Shown here piece by piece: positions 46,197 through 57,734 of a stretch of DNA of 64,000 nt (its first letter is position 1; each line of letters opens with the position of its first letter). Made by a program: the position numbers and the translations under genes. Origin of the DNA: Carettochelys insculpta (Eukaryota; Chordata; Testudines; Carettochelyidae). The stretch is taken from assembly GCF_033958435.1 (NCBI RefSeq), contig NC_134137.1, positions 174,543,501 to 174,607,500 of the forward strand. Direction: 5' to 3'. The notes below the pieces were generated by a model. It was not told where the DNA came from. It ran no database searches and worked only from the letters and a program-made list of their open reading frames with translations.

Positions 46197-47138
46197 ATCT
46201 GCAACAGCAACTCACACAAGATCTGCAGGCCAACCTGATGGCGTTCTGTGTGTCATAAGAAGGGACATGGCAGTAGCAATTCAGTGCCTGGCGCAGTTTT
46301 GTATGTCTGCCCCTATACAAAATAATTTTAGGTGGTGATGCTGGCATCAGAATGCCTTAATACCGGAGACACCTTGAAACAGCAATGACAAGGTATTAAA
46401 GTTGGGTGGTGACCATACCACACTTCCCCAGTGGCTGTGTAACCCACGCATCCGTGGGTGTGTTTCACTGATCCATGTACTGGTACTCAGTCTCTCTTAT
46501 TTCTCCACAGTGGAGCCCCTCTTCCTGCTCTTGGAACTCTTTGACTCACTAGTGCTGAAAAGTCTTATTTTGTCAATCAAAGCTCATCTGGAAACCAAAT
46601 CATAGGGGAAAACAAGGGAAAACCCAGACCTCCGCTTTTCCTGCTCTGCATCAATAGTTTGCTTTATCATTTGTCTCCTAAAAAAAGCCGGCTGCCAGGG
46701 TAAAAGGCGAGAGGTGGGATCTCTGAAGGGACATAGCCATTACGGTATAGAAGGTCGAACCACCGAACTCACAGATGCCTAAAAATTCACAGGAACAACA
46801 CTGAGATCCACAAAGCTGAATTAAGCACCTAGATTCCCGATGCAATGAATGGGAGAAAGGAACACCTAAAAATGCAATCCACAAAAGCCAGCATGCTAGG
46901 CAGGAAGCTGCATTAACTAGCTGATGGGTGATATGATGAGGTTTAGTATGTCAGAGAGAGCTGCTTAAATCCAGGTCACAGAGAGGCGCCTATCTCGGTT
47001 CGTAATCCATGAACAAAAACCAGCTGACTGGAGTGAGGCAACCCAGGTGCCTAAGCTGTTTCCTTGTCAGAAGGAGCGGAGTGCATGCCTCATTCCATAA
47101 CAGATGGCTGAAGGTGGGGGGGGGGTGCGAAGGTGGGG

Positions 47139-47164
47139 GAGAGAGAGAGAGAGAGAGAGAGAGA
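47139..47164. repeat. (GA)n microsatellite next to a G run
   Basis: About 13 GA dinucleotides, preceded by a run of G at 47116-47126. The purine-only strand could form triplex or quadruplex structures. Confidence 0.92.
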
Positions 47165-47599
47165 CATTATTTAGGTAGTAATTTTTACCCTATTTCCACT
47201 AAGGACCACCCCAGAGTTACACTTATATGTATGTTATTAACTGCCTGTATTGGATTAAAGGAAAAAGGGAACTAGCTTTCAAGCATGCCCACCCCCACCC
47301 CACACTCATACCCTCCTGCACTCATATACTTACACAGGTGAACTCACACAGGTGACGAGTTGGATGGGGACAGCAGAGGAAACCAAGGTATAGCCGGTCT
47401 GGTGCATCTGGCTGCAGTCACCAGTCTGGGACAGCAAGCTGATTGTGTGACTCCCATGCTAGTTTGCTGTTTTGTCAGAGTGGTACTCAGGAGCAGTCAG
47501 TACCATCCATCCTGGGGCATGGGGAGGGCTGGGCGGGTCCCAGGGGCCTGGGCCCTGGGGCTCCTCATGCTTCCTCAGCCGTCTGAGACTAACTTCTGC

Positions 47600-47882
47600 T
47601 CAGAACTCTCATGTATATTCAAATTTGACACATTAACATGTGGTTTGAACCAGGACAGCAATTACCTGTGGCCTCTTAGACTTCTCCACCCCTCACCCCG
47701 CCTCTGCTCTTCTGATTTGTCAACCTTGATAACAACTTTTGGACCTCTGTGCCTTAAATATTGAGTGTGTTCTGGTATGGCTATGATCTGAAGAAGTGGG
47801 TCTGTCCCATGAAAGCTCATCACCTGATAAATTATTGTATCAGTCTTTAAAGTGCTACTGGACTGCTTTTTTGTTCTGCTGA
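47600..47882 (+). mobile_element. Penelope-like element 3' UTR and tail
   Basis: The tail reads TGATCTGAAGAAGTGGGTCT, GTCCCATGAAAGCTCATCAC, then AGTCTTTAAAGTGCTACTGG and ACTGCTTTTTTG. The upstream part (GACAGCAATTACCTGTGGCC and onward) fits the untranslated region that precedes this tail in related elements. The hairpin is GTGGGTCTGTCCCAT, with CTGAAGA before it and GAAA after it. No endonuclease coding is visible. Confidence 0.7.
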
Positions 47883-50874
47883 ATGATGATGGCAAGAAGA
47901 AATCTCCCTATAACTTTGCACCCATCCTTTTTACATGTTTTAGTTCACAGCTCTTGCCCTGTCCCACAGTCCCAGGAATCTCAATGACCATGAGTGACAA
48001 GCTAACAGCAGATGGGATTTTGATCTTCTCTTGATGGGACCTCTTTCTCTTTCTTGGGTAGGTTCTTTTGCAGGGCTCAGCTCCTATTATTCTCTACCCA
48101 TCAAGGTCCTGCTGGCAGCGCTTGTCCAGACAGGCTGGTTTTGGGGACTGATTCCATGGCATGCACACATCCACATTCACACTTCTAAATGAAATCACAG
48201 ACACCTAACTTTCTAACAGCTAGGATTTCTTACAGATTCATAGTCTCTGTAAACAATTTCTCACTAACTTGTAATACTTAATATAGACTTAGCAGCTGCT
48301 GCAAAGCAAAGCTTATGAAACAAAATACACTATAAAGAACAAAACTAAATATATAGGACAAAGCTACTCTTTCAAAGCTTCGAAAAAGTTACAGGACTTA
48401 AAACCAGCAATGACAGTAAGTTACAAAGCTTACATCTGCATTATCTTGGACTCGGCAGGGGCTTTATACAACATTTATCTGCAGTAGAACAGCTCCAGCG
48501 GGAGAAACTGAAGGAGTGTCATCACCATCAGCATCACCTTCACCTCCTTCTCCAGCTAGATTTTATGAGACCCACTCTGGTAAGCATATGCAGAGACTGA
48601 CAACCAGATCAGGTTTTGCCTCTGGCTTAGGTGACAAATACCTTTGCTTTGAGACAGACCACTAAGTACAGTACAGAGGGACTTAGAAAAGGGATACAAG
48701 TAATTTTAACATTTGGACTAGGGAGGGAGATTGTTTCTATTGACTGGTATTGGTGATATGCAGCCCTAGCTCCAGGGGGTTTTGCCCATTCCAATGCTAG
48801 TTATTCTAATAGAAACTAATAAAATACACTCATAAAATTAGGGACTAATCCTCAGCAGGTATAAGTATTGGTAAGTCTATTGCTTAATTGAAGCATGTCA
48901 ATATATTCTAGTGGAAGCTGCAGCTTGTGCCATTTACTGTCTCTGAGACACTTCCTTTTGTCCCATTCATTCGCAAAATGCATTTTAATACTGGTTTGTT
49001 AGACCAGTTCTCCAACTGTGAGATCCATGGCAAATATGACAGACAGCTTTTCTAGCACTGTATCAAGCCATGTTGTACTCTCAGCATATGTTTGCATCTG
49101 CTGATGTTAGGCAGAGTACTGTCTTGCCTCCCATCCCTAGCGGCAGCCATCTCTACATTGCACTTTCACTCTTTTAATTAAAAGGTCCCACATTAAAGCC
49201 TTCCCTCTTTTTGCATTTCATGGCTTTTAAGCAACATTCATGTCAAAGCCAGAGCACTTCTGCGCAGAAAAGCATTTGTTTGTAGAGAAGAATTCCTCCG
49301 TGGAGTTTACCACATATTTGTTTTGTCTCAGCATTATAAAAAAGTGTCATGTTGCTGACTCAGAAGGAGCTCATTACGGATAGCGTTCACTTTTCAATTG
49401 CAAAAGACATTTCCTTGAAATGGTAATATGCAGAGTGTTAGATCAGGTGGATGTAACTGTTAGGCTATTGTTTTGATCAATTTGAAATACCTTCGTTAAA
49501 AAGCTGCTTACTTGATTAATTTCCTGGATGGTTTTTATATTGTTTAGCTCATCTCTACATACACACATCATGTTTTTTCCACCTCAAAGTGGTTAATAAA
49601 TTCGCACGATTCAAGAGACTGCACATGAAATGCAGTGAGCACTTTCTATAGAGATCTGTTGCTCAGTGCTTGATAGAAGGCTCCTTAGCTGTGCCCTGAG
49701 TACACCCTTAAAAAAAATATACCACAAAGAAAATCGTGTCAGCTGAAGCAGACAAAGAAGAGAATGGGGCTCTCTGGGCCATATTCCCAAGAGATTGAAC
49801 CCTGCAAAAAGTCAATGACACTTAGTAAACAGGGGCTCAAGAAGCCCAAATGAGACAGTGTTATTCAGCTTGTTCTGGCTTTAACCACAGCTATATTTTT
49901 ATTCTGCTTATCTTGAATAATAAATTGAAGTATTATTTTTATTTATTATCGCGTTTCATTAAAAACAGTAGGAGTACAGGAAATGCGATGGATGAGGTAA
50001 ATTGGTATGTAAATAAACCAAATAAAGATGTATCATGCATACATTATTAGCTATGCAAAATATCCACAGTTAAATTCAAACCAATTTAAACTGTAAAATA
50101 TTGGGTTGTTTTACCAATAATCTGAGTATTGATTATAGAACATACATTGCCTCAATATTGAGAGTGAATGATCCAGATTATTGTTTTGTGTTAAAATTCA
50201 GAATTTCACTCTGTGTGTGTGTGTGCGTGCACGCACGCACGCAAGCACGCACGCACGCAAAACTAAGAGACTGTTGCTGGTCTCTGACACCAGTGTTACT
50301 CTGGGTTTTAGATATCCGTTTTTAACAACAAACAAAGAAGTAATGAAAAATATTGGGTCATGAACTAAAAGGAAAGTTTAGATGAATTTCTGCGAAGTTA
50401 AATCCTGAGGATGTGCACAGATCTGCATAAAATATTGCATTGTGAATTGGCATTTGTTCCCAAGATAACAATACTCACAGCACAGCTTGTCTCTTCCTTT
50501 CCTCCCACTAAGCAGGGTTGCCAATTTGGATATCACATCAAGATGATGTTGGGCGTTAGAAACAAAATCTATTATTGTTTCATTGTCCTTACAAGGGCCT
50601 GTCTGTGACTTGGCTATGTATTTAGCACAGCATTCAAGCAATTGTGTACATGGGCCTTGTCCCAACAGTACAGATGCATAGATTTGGAAGACCTTCTCTT
50701 GTGCACATTTAAAATCCACATCAAGATATCAACATATAATTGAAACACTGTAGTTTTCTAATATTAAGTAGAGTCAAAACAGCCACATATGCAACAAAAA
50801 TGGAAAGTAAATCAAATAAAAAGAATTTTGGCTCTGTTTTTAAACCATATTTCCATACATTTCTGGCGCATAAA
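47883..50874. other. A/T-rich spacer, no gene
   Basis: No exon or transposon recognised in about 3 kb apart from the microsatellite at 50214-50260. Confidence 0.45.
50214..50260. repeat. (TG)n(CACG)n compound microsatellite
   Basis: A TG run leads into repeated GCAC/ACGC tetramers. Alternating purine-pyrimidine sequence with Z-DNA potential. Frames crossing it are artefacts. Confidence 0.9.
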
Positions 50875-51308
50875 CCCTGTGTCTACACAAGCCCCTTCCT
50901 TTCCAAAGGGGCAGCTTAATAAGTGGGTTCGAAAGATGCTAATGAGGCACTGCAATGAATATGCAGTGCCTCATTAGCACAATGGTGGCTGCAGCAATTC
51001 GAAAGTGCAGCTTTTCAAATCACGCACAATCCATGGAGATGGGACCTTCCCAAAGGACCCCCCAGTTTTTGAAAGCCCTTCTTCCTAACACCAAATAGGA
51101 AGAAGGGGCTTTTGAAAACTGGGGGGTTCCTTTCAGAAGGTCCCATCTCCACTGATGGTGCACAATTTGAAAAGCCACACTTTCGAATCTCTGCGGCTGC
51201 CATTCTGCTAATGAGGCACTGCATATTCATTGCAGCGCCTCATTAACATCGTTTGAACCCGCTCATTAACATGCGTTCCAAAAGGAAGGGGCTCATGTAG
51301 ACACAGCC
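50875..51308. mobile_element. TIR-type MITE, family A, full palindrome
   Basis: A 434-bp palindrome with ends CCCTGTGTCTACACAAGCCC and GGGGCTCATGTAGACACAGCC (the first G pair mutated to C on the left) and AAA on both sides. The arms carry CCTTTCCAAAGGGG or TTCCAAAAGGAAGGGG, GAGGCACTGCAATGAATATG, TCATTAGCA and TTTTGAAAACTGGGGGG, and meet near 51095. The interior differs in sequence from the 21.3 and 42.8 kb copies but keeps the same order of modules. No coding capacity. Confidence 0.92.
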
Positions 51309-51514
51309 AAAGACTATTGAGAGATGAGCCAAAATAGAATATAAATACTTAATAGAAACCATTGAAACTTACACACTGAAGTTTCTTTCTGAAATTCATT
51401 GTGTTTGTAATTACTTCACTATGGAGCAAGTGTTTTCTGCACCTTTCTCATTGAGCCAGTCAACAAACATTAGATTGAGTCATGGAATAGTCTGCAGGCA
51501 ATTCCATTGTTTCA

Positions 51515-51700
51515 CTCCGAGGACTTCCTATGTGTCCTTGGGTAAGTTATTTACCCTCTCTGTTCCTCACTTTCCCTAACTATAAAACAAAGACAGTACC
51601 ACTTCCCTTCTTCAGAGGTGTTACAAGAATAAATACATTGGCACCCAACATGGTGCCTGCATACTGTGGGGATGGGAAAGCCAGAAGTATCTAAGATAGA
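51515..51700 (+). repeat. MIR-type SINE
   Basis: TATGTGTCCTTGGGTAAGTT, ATTTACCCTCTCTGTTCCTC, ACTTTCCCTAACTATAAAAC, then GAGGTGTTACAAGAATAAAT match the MIR/CORE-SINE body (TGTGACCTTGGGCAAGTCAC, CTCTGTGCCTCAGTTTCC, ATCTGTAAAATGG). The tail continues with GTGCCTGCATACTGTGGGG. Ancient and non-coding. Confidence 0.85.
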
Positions 51701-53405
51701 TGTGAACACTTGCCAAGGTGACAGAAGCTTATAACGATAAGTCTTGTTCTTGCTGCTTTCAATTCTCTTGACAGACTATATATGTTCTGGCATGTCTACT
51801 GGAGGTGGAGGGATTTTTTAAGATCATTAAGGTATCCAAAAGTGGAATTGAAAAGTGGGTCTGTTCAGGCCCACTGACATGGGGGAGGGACAAAGGGGGC
51901 AACCTTGCGCCCAGCAATACAAAAGGACTCTTTAAATCACTGGCAGAGTGCTGGGCTGGTGTGTGCACAAGCCTGTGCACATGTGCACACTAACTGCATT
52001 GGTGGCACTGATGGCTGGCTGTCCCCAACCCCGCCTTTCTACGTGAGCCCCGTCCCTTCTGGCGGCACACAGCAGTCCCCTATCACCTGGCCCAGAGGCC
52101 CAACAAGGCTGTCGGCGCCGTTCCTTCTGGCCTAGTGTTTGTGGGCTGTTGATCATCCAACTTGGTGTGAGTCCCTACAAGCAAAAAGAAGATGACTATT
52201 TCCTGTCAGAGGTTGTTTTGTTTTCACTATTGTACCTGGTTCTCAGGAGTGGGATACTTAAGTACTTGACTGAAAGCAAGATGGGCTCAGTTTTTGTCCC
52301 AATATTTTTTAAGTGTTTGCAAAGAACTTTAGATTCTCTGAGACATTGGCGAATGCCTTGAGAGATTGTCCCATTCGCCTAAGCAATTGCAAGAGCATCT
52401 GTTACTTTTTTGTGCTGTGTGCATAATTATGTCAGGAAGACCTTCCCCCCATTCTGAATAGGATCAGAATTCACCAGCTTCCATTGGACAGAATGGTTAG
52501 TTGTCAATGATATTTGTACATTCTGACTGGGTTCTACTGAAGTAATTTGCTGCTATGCTTGGCGGCATAAGAGTCCTGTGAAGGAGAGGCAAAGGTTCTG
52601 GGGTTTGTTTGCAAACAGAATGGATCTGTTTGAGATGGTGACTATATTTGGTAGTAAATAAAAGAGAAATATCAAAGTAATTACATCTCTGAAAATAAAG
52701 TATGCATTTTCAAACTGTTACTAACAAAAGAATGGACTCATTATAAACATACAGCAATTTACTCTGCATCAGAGATATGCGATCCTACATGAGTCTTTTG
52801 ATTAATACCTTTTCTTTGTGAATGTTTTAACATTATTTAAATTCATACATTCAGTATATGAGACACCGTTTAACATTTGTCCCACTCCCCCAGCAGCCCT
52901 GTTGTTCCACTTATTGTTATAATTTACTACCTGAATCGTGGAAACTGAGTTTATGGGAGATGGAAAGCAAAACCGCCTACACAATGGGAGAGACTGAATG
53001 TGGGTTTATTGGCAGAGTATAAGCAGTTTGCGTCACCATCTCTCATAGCTCATGCCCTGTCTTCTGATTCTGTCAGCAGTGCTGGGTTTCCAAGGTTACA
53101 GCTGTTTAAAGGCCTTAAGGTATACATTTCTAACCTTTTGCCTTTTATTCATGTGGTGCTCCCTGATTCTGGGACCTCTGCAAATTTTACTGCAGCTTCA
53201 ACACATGGGACCATGGCGTGTGACGATGACCTGGCTCGATTCCATTATTCCTGTTCCTGTCTGCCCTTTTACTGCAATGCTTGACACATCTCTTGTGTTG
53301 TTTATGGGCTGTGTACGCTGCCATGGTAGGCAGCATTCCTAGTGAAATAGCAGTAGCTCAATCTTACAGAAATTTGAATCTCCCTTTTGCAAATTCAACT
53401 TAATT
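51701..53405. other. Spacer, nothing recognised
   Basis: No exon or repeat recognised. A GC-richer patch at about 51880-52130 has overlapping frames on both strands with no domain I recognise. Confidence 0.45.
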
Positions 53406-53715
53406 CAGGAAGCCAAAATGCTCATTTCTTTACATGTATAAAATAGTGTGCAGAGCAGGCATCCTCATCTTGCATCAGAATAATATATTTCCATCTGGTT
53501 TTGCTGGCTTTAAAGGAACTGGATTTTTTTATTTATCTTAAGCACTGCACTGTTGCAGTTTTTCTAAATGTGTCAGTCAGATAACATGAAAGCCAAGGTT
53601 TGGTGCATATTATACTGGCATTCTGTTAGAGACTGCTATGCCACTTAAAGAGCATAAGTAGTATATGTGTATTTGTACAGCATCATTCTTAATTTCATTA
53701 TTTCAGTAATATTCC
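53406..53715 (+). repeat. Left arm of a ~310-bp inverted pair
   Basis: The segment begins CAGGAAGCCAAAATGCTC and ends TTCAGTAATATTCC. Its reverse complement recurs at 56419-56726 along the whole length, with roughly nine in ten positions the same by eye and few indels. Internal landmarks are GCACTGCACTGTTGCAG, GTGCATATTATACT and GTTAGAGACTGCTAT. I do not recognise the family. It could be two copies of an unknown repeat, a segmental inverted duplication, or very long terminal inverted repeats of one element. Confidence 0.9.
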
Positions 53716-56418
53716 TTGTCAGTTAAAATAACTGGAAAAATTACACGGATCTTAACAAAATAGGTCTGTCTGCCAAAGGAGGTCAGAAGGACAGCCCGCT
53801 AACATGTAGAATTGCCTATAGTCAATTTAGCATAATTTTTGTTTCAAAGTGAAGTTAATATCTCCCTTATAAACAACTATGTTGGAAATAAGCTTCAATA
53901 TTGGTTTTTTTTTCATATTTGTATTCCTGTACATGGGATCACTATGGTAGAAATCAGCACGCAAGGAGAAGAAAACAGAATGTATTGTTCAGTATGTAAA
54001 TTGAAAAGCCAAATAGTGGTGATAACTGATCAGTGACATAACATAACAAATCATTCCTATCTAAATATTGTTTTAAGAAGTAACACAATCCCTCTGCAAT
54101 CATAGCATTGACAATTCAAATATTTTTAAAAAGCAATGTCTTGTTCAAAACAATGAACAACAACTTTAGAAGTTGAGACAAATGCATTATCCATAATGGG
54201 TTAATACTCTCTTTTGGAAAATATCTCTGTTAATGAGAATACAAGCTTATCAATCAGGCTCTCCTAGGCTGTGTCTAGATTACAGGGTTTTGTAGGCAGA
54301 AGTTAGTGTTGGAAGATGTATTGTGACAAAACTTCTCTCAAGAAATTGTGTCCAGACAACAGGGTAGATCAAAAGAACGATCGGCTCTGTCACCGGAGAG
54401 TAGCCTGGTTGCCCAGCCACTCTATTGGCAAAACAGCCGCACAAAACCACAGCAAACAAGGTTGTGCAGTGCCCCAGAGCCCTTTTCCATTGACAGAAGG
54501 CCCCCCCACCCGGAGTGTCCAGACTGGTGTTTTGTCAACAGATCTCTCTTGGTAGCAGCATTCTTCCTCGTGGTGAGCGGGGTACCGCTGTTACCAAAAT
54601 GGCTGTTTAATCTAGATATAGCCCTAGACTGGTTTTACATCCTCTTTTCATGGATGGATGTGTTGCACTGCTAGTATTCTTCTGCCTTTCAACATGAAAA
54701 GAGATATGGACTGGAAATGGAAGACAGAACTCAGGAGCAACATCACAATTACTCTAATGATGAAATTTAAAAACTTTTTCAGCAATGCAGAATTTCAGTG
54801 TTAAAGTGGGGATATTTTGTCATTCAAAATTAAAATGATAGGAGATGAAAAGAAAAAATGCTTGAGAAAGCTGTGTTAAACTTTCTGTTCTTATTCACCA
54901 AGCTGCAGTACCACTGGAATAATAAACAAGGATTCTGCTATAGTTAGTTTGCCTATAAAATAGTCTGTTGTAAGAAATCTAGTGACCCAGAAACAGGAAA
55001 AAACAAAATCAATTATAGTGAGACAGTGGCAACAAGTCTGACGAATCACTGTTGAGAATTTTATATTTGCAAGGTCAGTCTTCATCTCTGAATCAAGAGG
55101 GAAACAAAACTGGAAAAAATACCCTCTCTTTGATACGCTCATTCCATATGGAGAACAGATCTGGTAAAACAAAATTCTGATGCTCTGGCAGTGAATAGGA
55201 GTGAAGGGGAGGAGTCTAATTTAAAAAAGAAGAGGGTGGTCCCACTCTGTTGTCACCTTGATTATTTAGTGAAAACAAAACACAGCTGCCATCACAATTT
55301 TCTCTCTATCACCTCATACATTCACACAGCATTTTCTTTTTTAAATTCCTAAGAAAGATGTGAAGTTTCACTGGTTTGTTAAAATACAGAATTGAGCATA
55401 TGTGTAATTTTACCAGGTTGCAAAATGGGAAAAGATCTAGATCTGATATATTTAAAATACCCACTACATTGATGCACAGATTGACAATAATGCTTAGCTT
55501 CACACACTCATGCAGGTCAGCACTGTTGATAGAGACAGAGAGAATAGTGGCGGGGAAGCTGAAGGACTGGAAATCCTTTAAATTATTGGTTCTGATAATG
55601 CCTTTAGAAATATTGTGGAAACAAAAACCTTGAGGTAGCAAATATATATTAAAACAAAGAGCTGTGAGAGGAGACAAAATATTTTTAAATTAACCATTTT
55701 GTAACATGGGAGTGCAAATGTGCAGTCTGTAATAAATAAATAAATAAAACAAAACATGTGCCTGGTCTTCTGCATATAAATTACTTGTCCTCCTGCCAAT
55801 AAGAAATAATGTTAATGGTTTATTTGGCCCTGGGCATGCAATGGGACATGACATGCTAGCATCAAGCATTTATAAATTTAGCTATGTCTTCTACAACCAG
55901 TCTTCTGCTTGCAGAAAGCATAGTCTTGTTGTTACATTTGAGAGAAATTGTAGGGTCCCCTAAACTTTTGAGTACCTTATTTATTCTTTTTCTTTACCAT
56001 ATACCTGTAATATTCTTTCGGAGGTGAATTCTGGAGCAATCAGCTGACAGGCCCTAAACTCCTTTCACTTGACTTGGTCGGAAAAAAATCAGTTTCTTCC
56101 ATATGAAATTATAAACCATCTGCATGCAGTTCCCTGTGGTGAGTAACTAATAATAACAAGGTTTTGTTGATTTTTGTAATTATTACACGTTTAGTGGCAG
56201 AGACCCAAGAATGCTGCAGAATGACATGTCTGTTTTTCAAAATAAAACAGTGTATTTTTGAAATCTTCAACTACTTTCTATGTATTTTTTGATTATGAGA
56301 TAAAATAAAGGTATCAGATGTCTTGCACATATTCATGTTGCCACAAAACAATATGGGGAAAAAACCGTCAAAAGAAATAATAGGTAACGTACATTGGAAT
56401 TATTACAGAAATATGCCT
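53716..56418. other. 2.7-kb spacer between inverted arms
   Basis: The spacer holds a MITE (54267-54623) and A/T-rich DNA. Frames up to 122 codons occur (for example minus strand 55309-55677) but show no transposase or other motif I recognise. Confidence 0.5.
54267..54623. mobile_element. TIR-type MITE, family B-like, TCTAGATTA ends
   Basis: Ends GGCTGTGTCTAGATTA and TAATCTAGATATAGCC form a good TIR, with CTA on both sides (54264-54266 and 54624-54626). The interior has GACAAAACTTCTCTCAAG, CATTGACAGAAGGCCCC and TTTTGTCAACAG, as in the family B copies. Length 357 bp, no coding capacity. Confidence 0.82.
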
Positions 56419-56726
56419 GGAATATTATTGAAATAATGAAATTAAGAATGATGTTGCACAAATAGATATACTATTTATGCCCTTTAAGTGGGATAGCAGT
56501 CTCTAACAAAATGCTAGTATAATATGCACCAAAGCTTGGCTTTCATGCTATCTGACTGATACACTTAGAAAAACTGCAACAGTGCAGTGCTTTGGATAAA
56601 TGGGAGGATCCAGTTCCTCTAAAGCCAGCAAAGCCAGGCGGCAATATATAATTCTCATGCAAGATGAGGATGCCCGCTCTGCACACTATTTTATGCATGT
56701 AAAGAAATGAGCATTTTGGCTTCCTG
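56419..56726 (-). repeat. Right arm of the ~310-bp inverted pair
   Basis: This is the reverse complement of 53406-53715, running from GGAATATTATTGAAATAATG to GCATTTTGGCTTCCTG. It is flanked by CCT on the left and TTATAG on the right. These do not match the flanks of the left arm, so no target duplication is evident for the pair or for either copy. Confidence 0.9.
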
Positions 56727-57083
56727 TTATAGTGATTGAAAGAGGAAGAGGGCTACTGTTATGTAAACTGGCTCTGTATTAATAAAATGAACCATGCTTC
56801 TAATAGGTGCAGTTAAATTTTATCTTAAAAAGATACGCTTCTGTCCAGATTCAATAAGTTGCTTTGAAGTAAAAAATATTATGTGAATGGAAATTGTGGT
56901 GTCAGTGTACATCCCTCAATGTCATGTTAAAAAATGGTTACTTTAGTATATTTCATCAGAAAGTAAATAACTGTAAACTTGTTCCATGGACCTTTGTAAT
57001 AGTTGAGACAATAACATTGCCCATATACTGCTCCAAAGGAAAGCTTTGACTAAAGTAACAACGCAATAATGTTTATTCCTTAA
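56727..57083. other. Spacer, nothing recognised
   Basis: A/T-rich, no feature seen. Confidence 0.45.
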
Positions 57084-57472
57084 GGCTGGGTCTACACAGA
57101 GGGGTATTGCTGGCAGCTTCATGCTAATGAGAAGTCTTGCAATTGCAAATGGGTGCTTATTAGCATAATCACGTGGCTCCTTAGCATTGCCACGCGAGAT
57201 CTTGCTGCCGGCAGTAAATAGGCCGTGTAGATGTTCCTCTGCTGGCACAAACCCCCTGTGTCGCCAACCTCTTATGCCTGAAAAAATTAAGGCATAAGGG
57301 ACTGGTAACAGAGCGGGGTTCTGCCAGCAGATGCATGTCTACACAGCCTGTTTACTGCTGGCAGCAGCTTCTGCCTGCAGTGAGATCTCTTGCTAATGAG
57401 CCGCCATTTGCAATTGCGAGACTGCTTATTAGCTTAAAGATGCTGGTAATACTCCTCTGTGTAGACCCAGCC
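57084..57472. mobile_element. TIR-type MITE, family E (GCTGGCAGC/CTAATGAG interior)
   Basis: The ends GGCTGGGTCTACACAGAGG and CCTCTGTGTAGACCCAGCC are perfect complements. Flanks are TAA (57081-57083) and AAA (57473-57475), one base apart from a perfect duplication. Arms carry TGCTAATGAG, CTTGCAATTGCAAATGGG, ATCTTGCTGCCGGCAG and the complements. The centre lies near 57280 (CTTATGCCTGAAAAAATTAAGGCATAAGG). Overall a 389-bp palindrome with an interior unrelated to family A. No coding capacity. Confidence 0.92.
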
Positions 57473-57633
57473 AAAGAGTATAAACAAGAAAAGCAAAGTT
57501 GGATAAAAAGCTGAATTAACAAAAGTTTGTGGCAGGAGAGTTCTTGCTGTCAAAAAGTGCTGCAGAAATACTAGCTGTGGCCATTTTTGAGTGTTATAGT
57601 ATTGGCATCCCTGCTGGGGTGAAAGTAACTTAA

Positions 57634-57734
57634 TTTTCTTACAGGTATTGTCCTATCACACACCTTTCCCCACTTGGTGGGGGCCTCAGAATAGGAGAAG
57701 GGGGAGTGGTGATATGACAATACCTATAAGAAAT
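57634..57734. repeat. 101-bp hairpin with 26-bp inverted ends
   Basis: Left arm TTTTCTTACAGGTATTGTCC (57634 to 57659) and right arm GACAATACCTATAAGAAAT (57709 to 57734) pair with about two mismatches around a ~49-base loop. It could be a tiny MITE or the centre of a longer one; GCTGGGGTGAAAGTAAC on the left side has no clear partner on the right. Confidence 0.8.

Larger units (their letters stand above)
45506..47599. other. Spacer with simple repeats, no gene
   Basis: No exon recognised. It contains a (CAAAA)n-rich tract at about 46141-46196 and a (GA)n run at 47139-47164. Confidence 0.45.

Noticed and set aside
50101..50363. Short frames with CVCVCV and ARTHART runs
   Set aside because: They are translations of the TG/CACG microsatellite.
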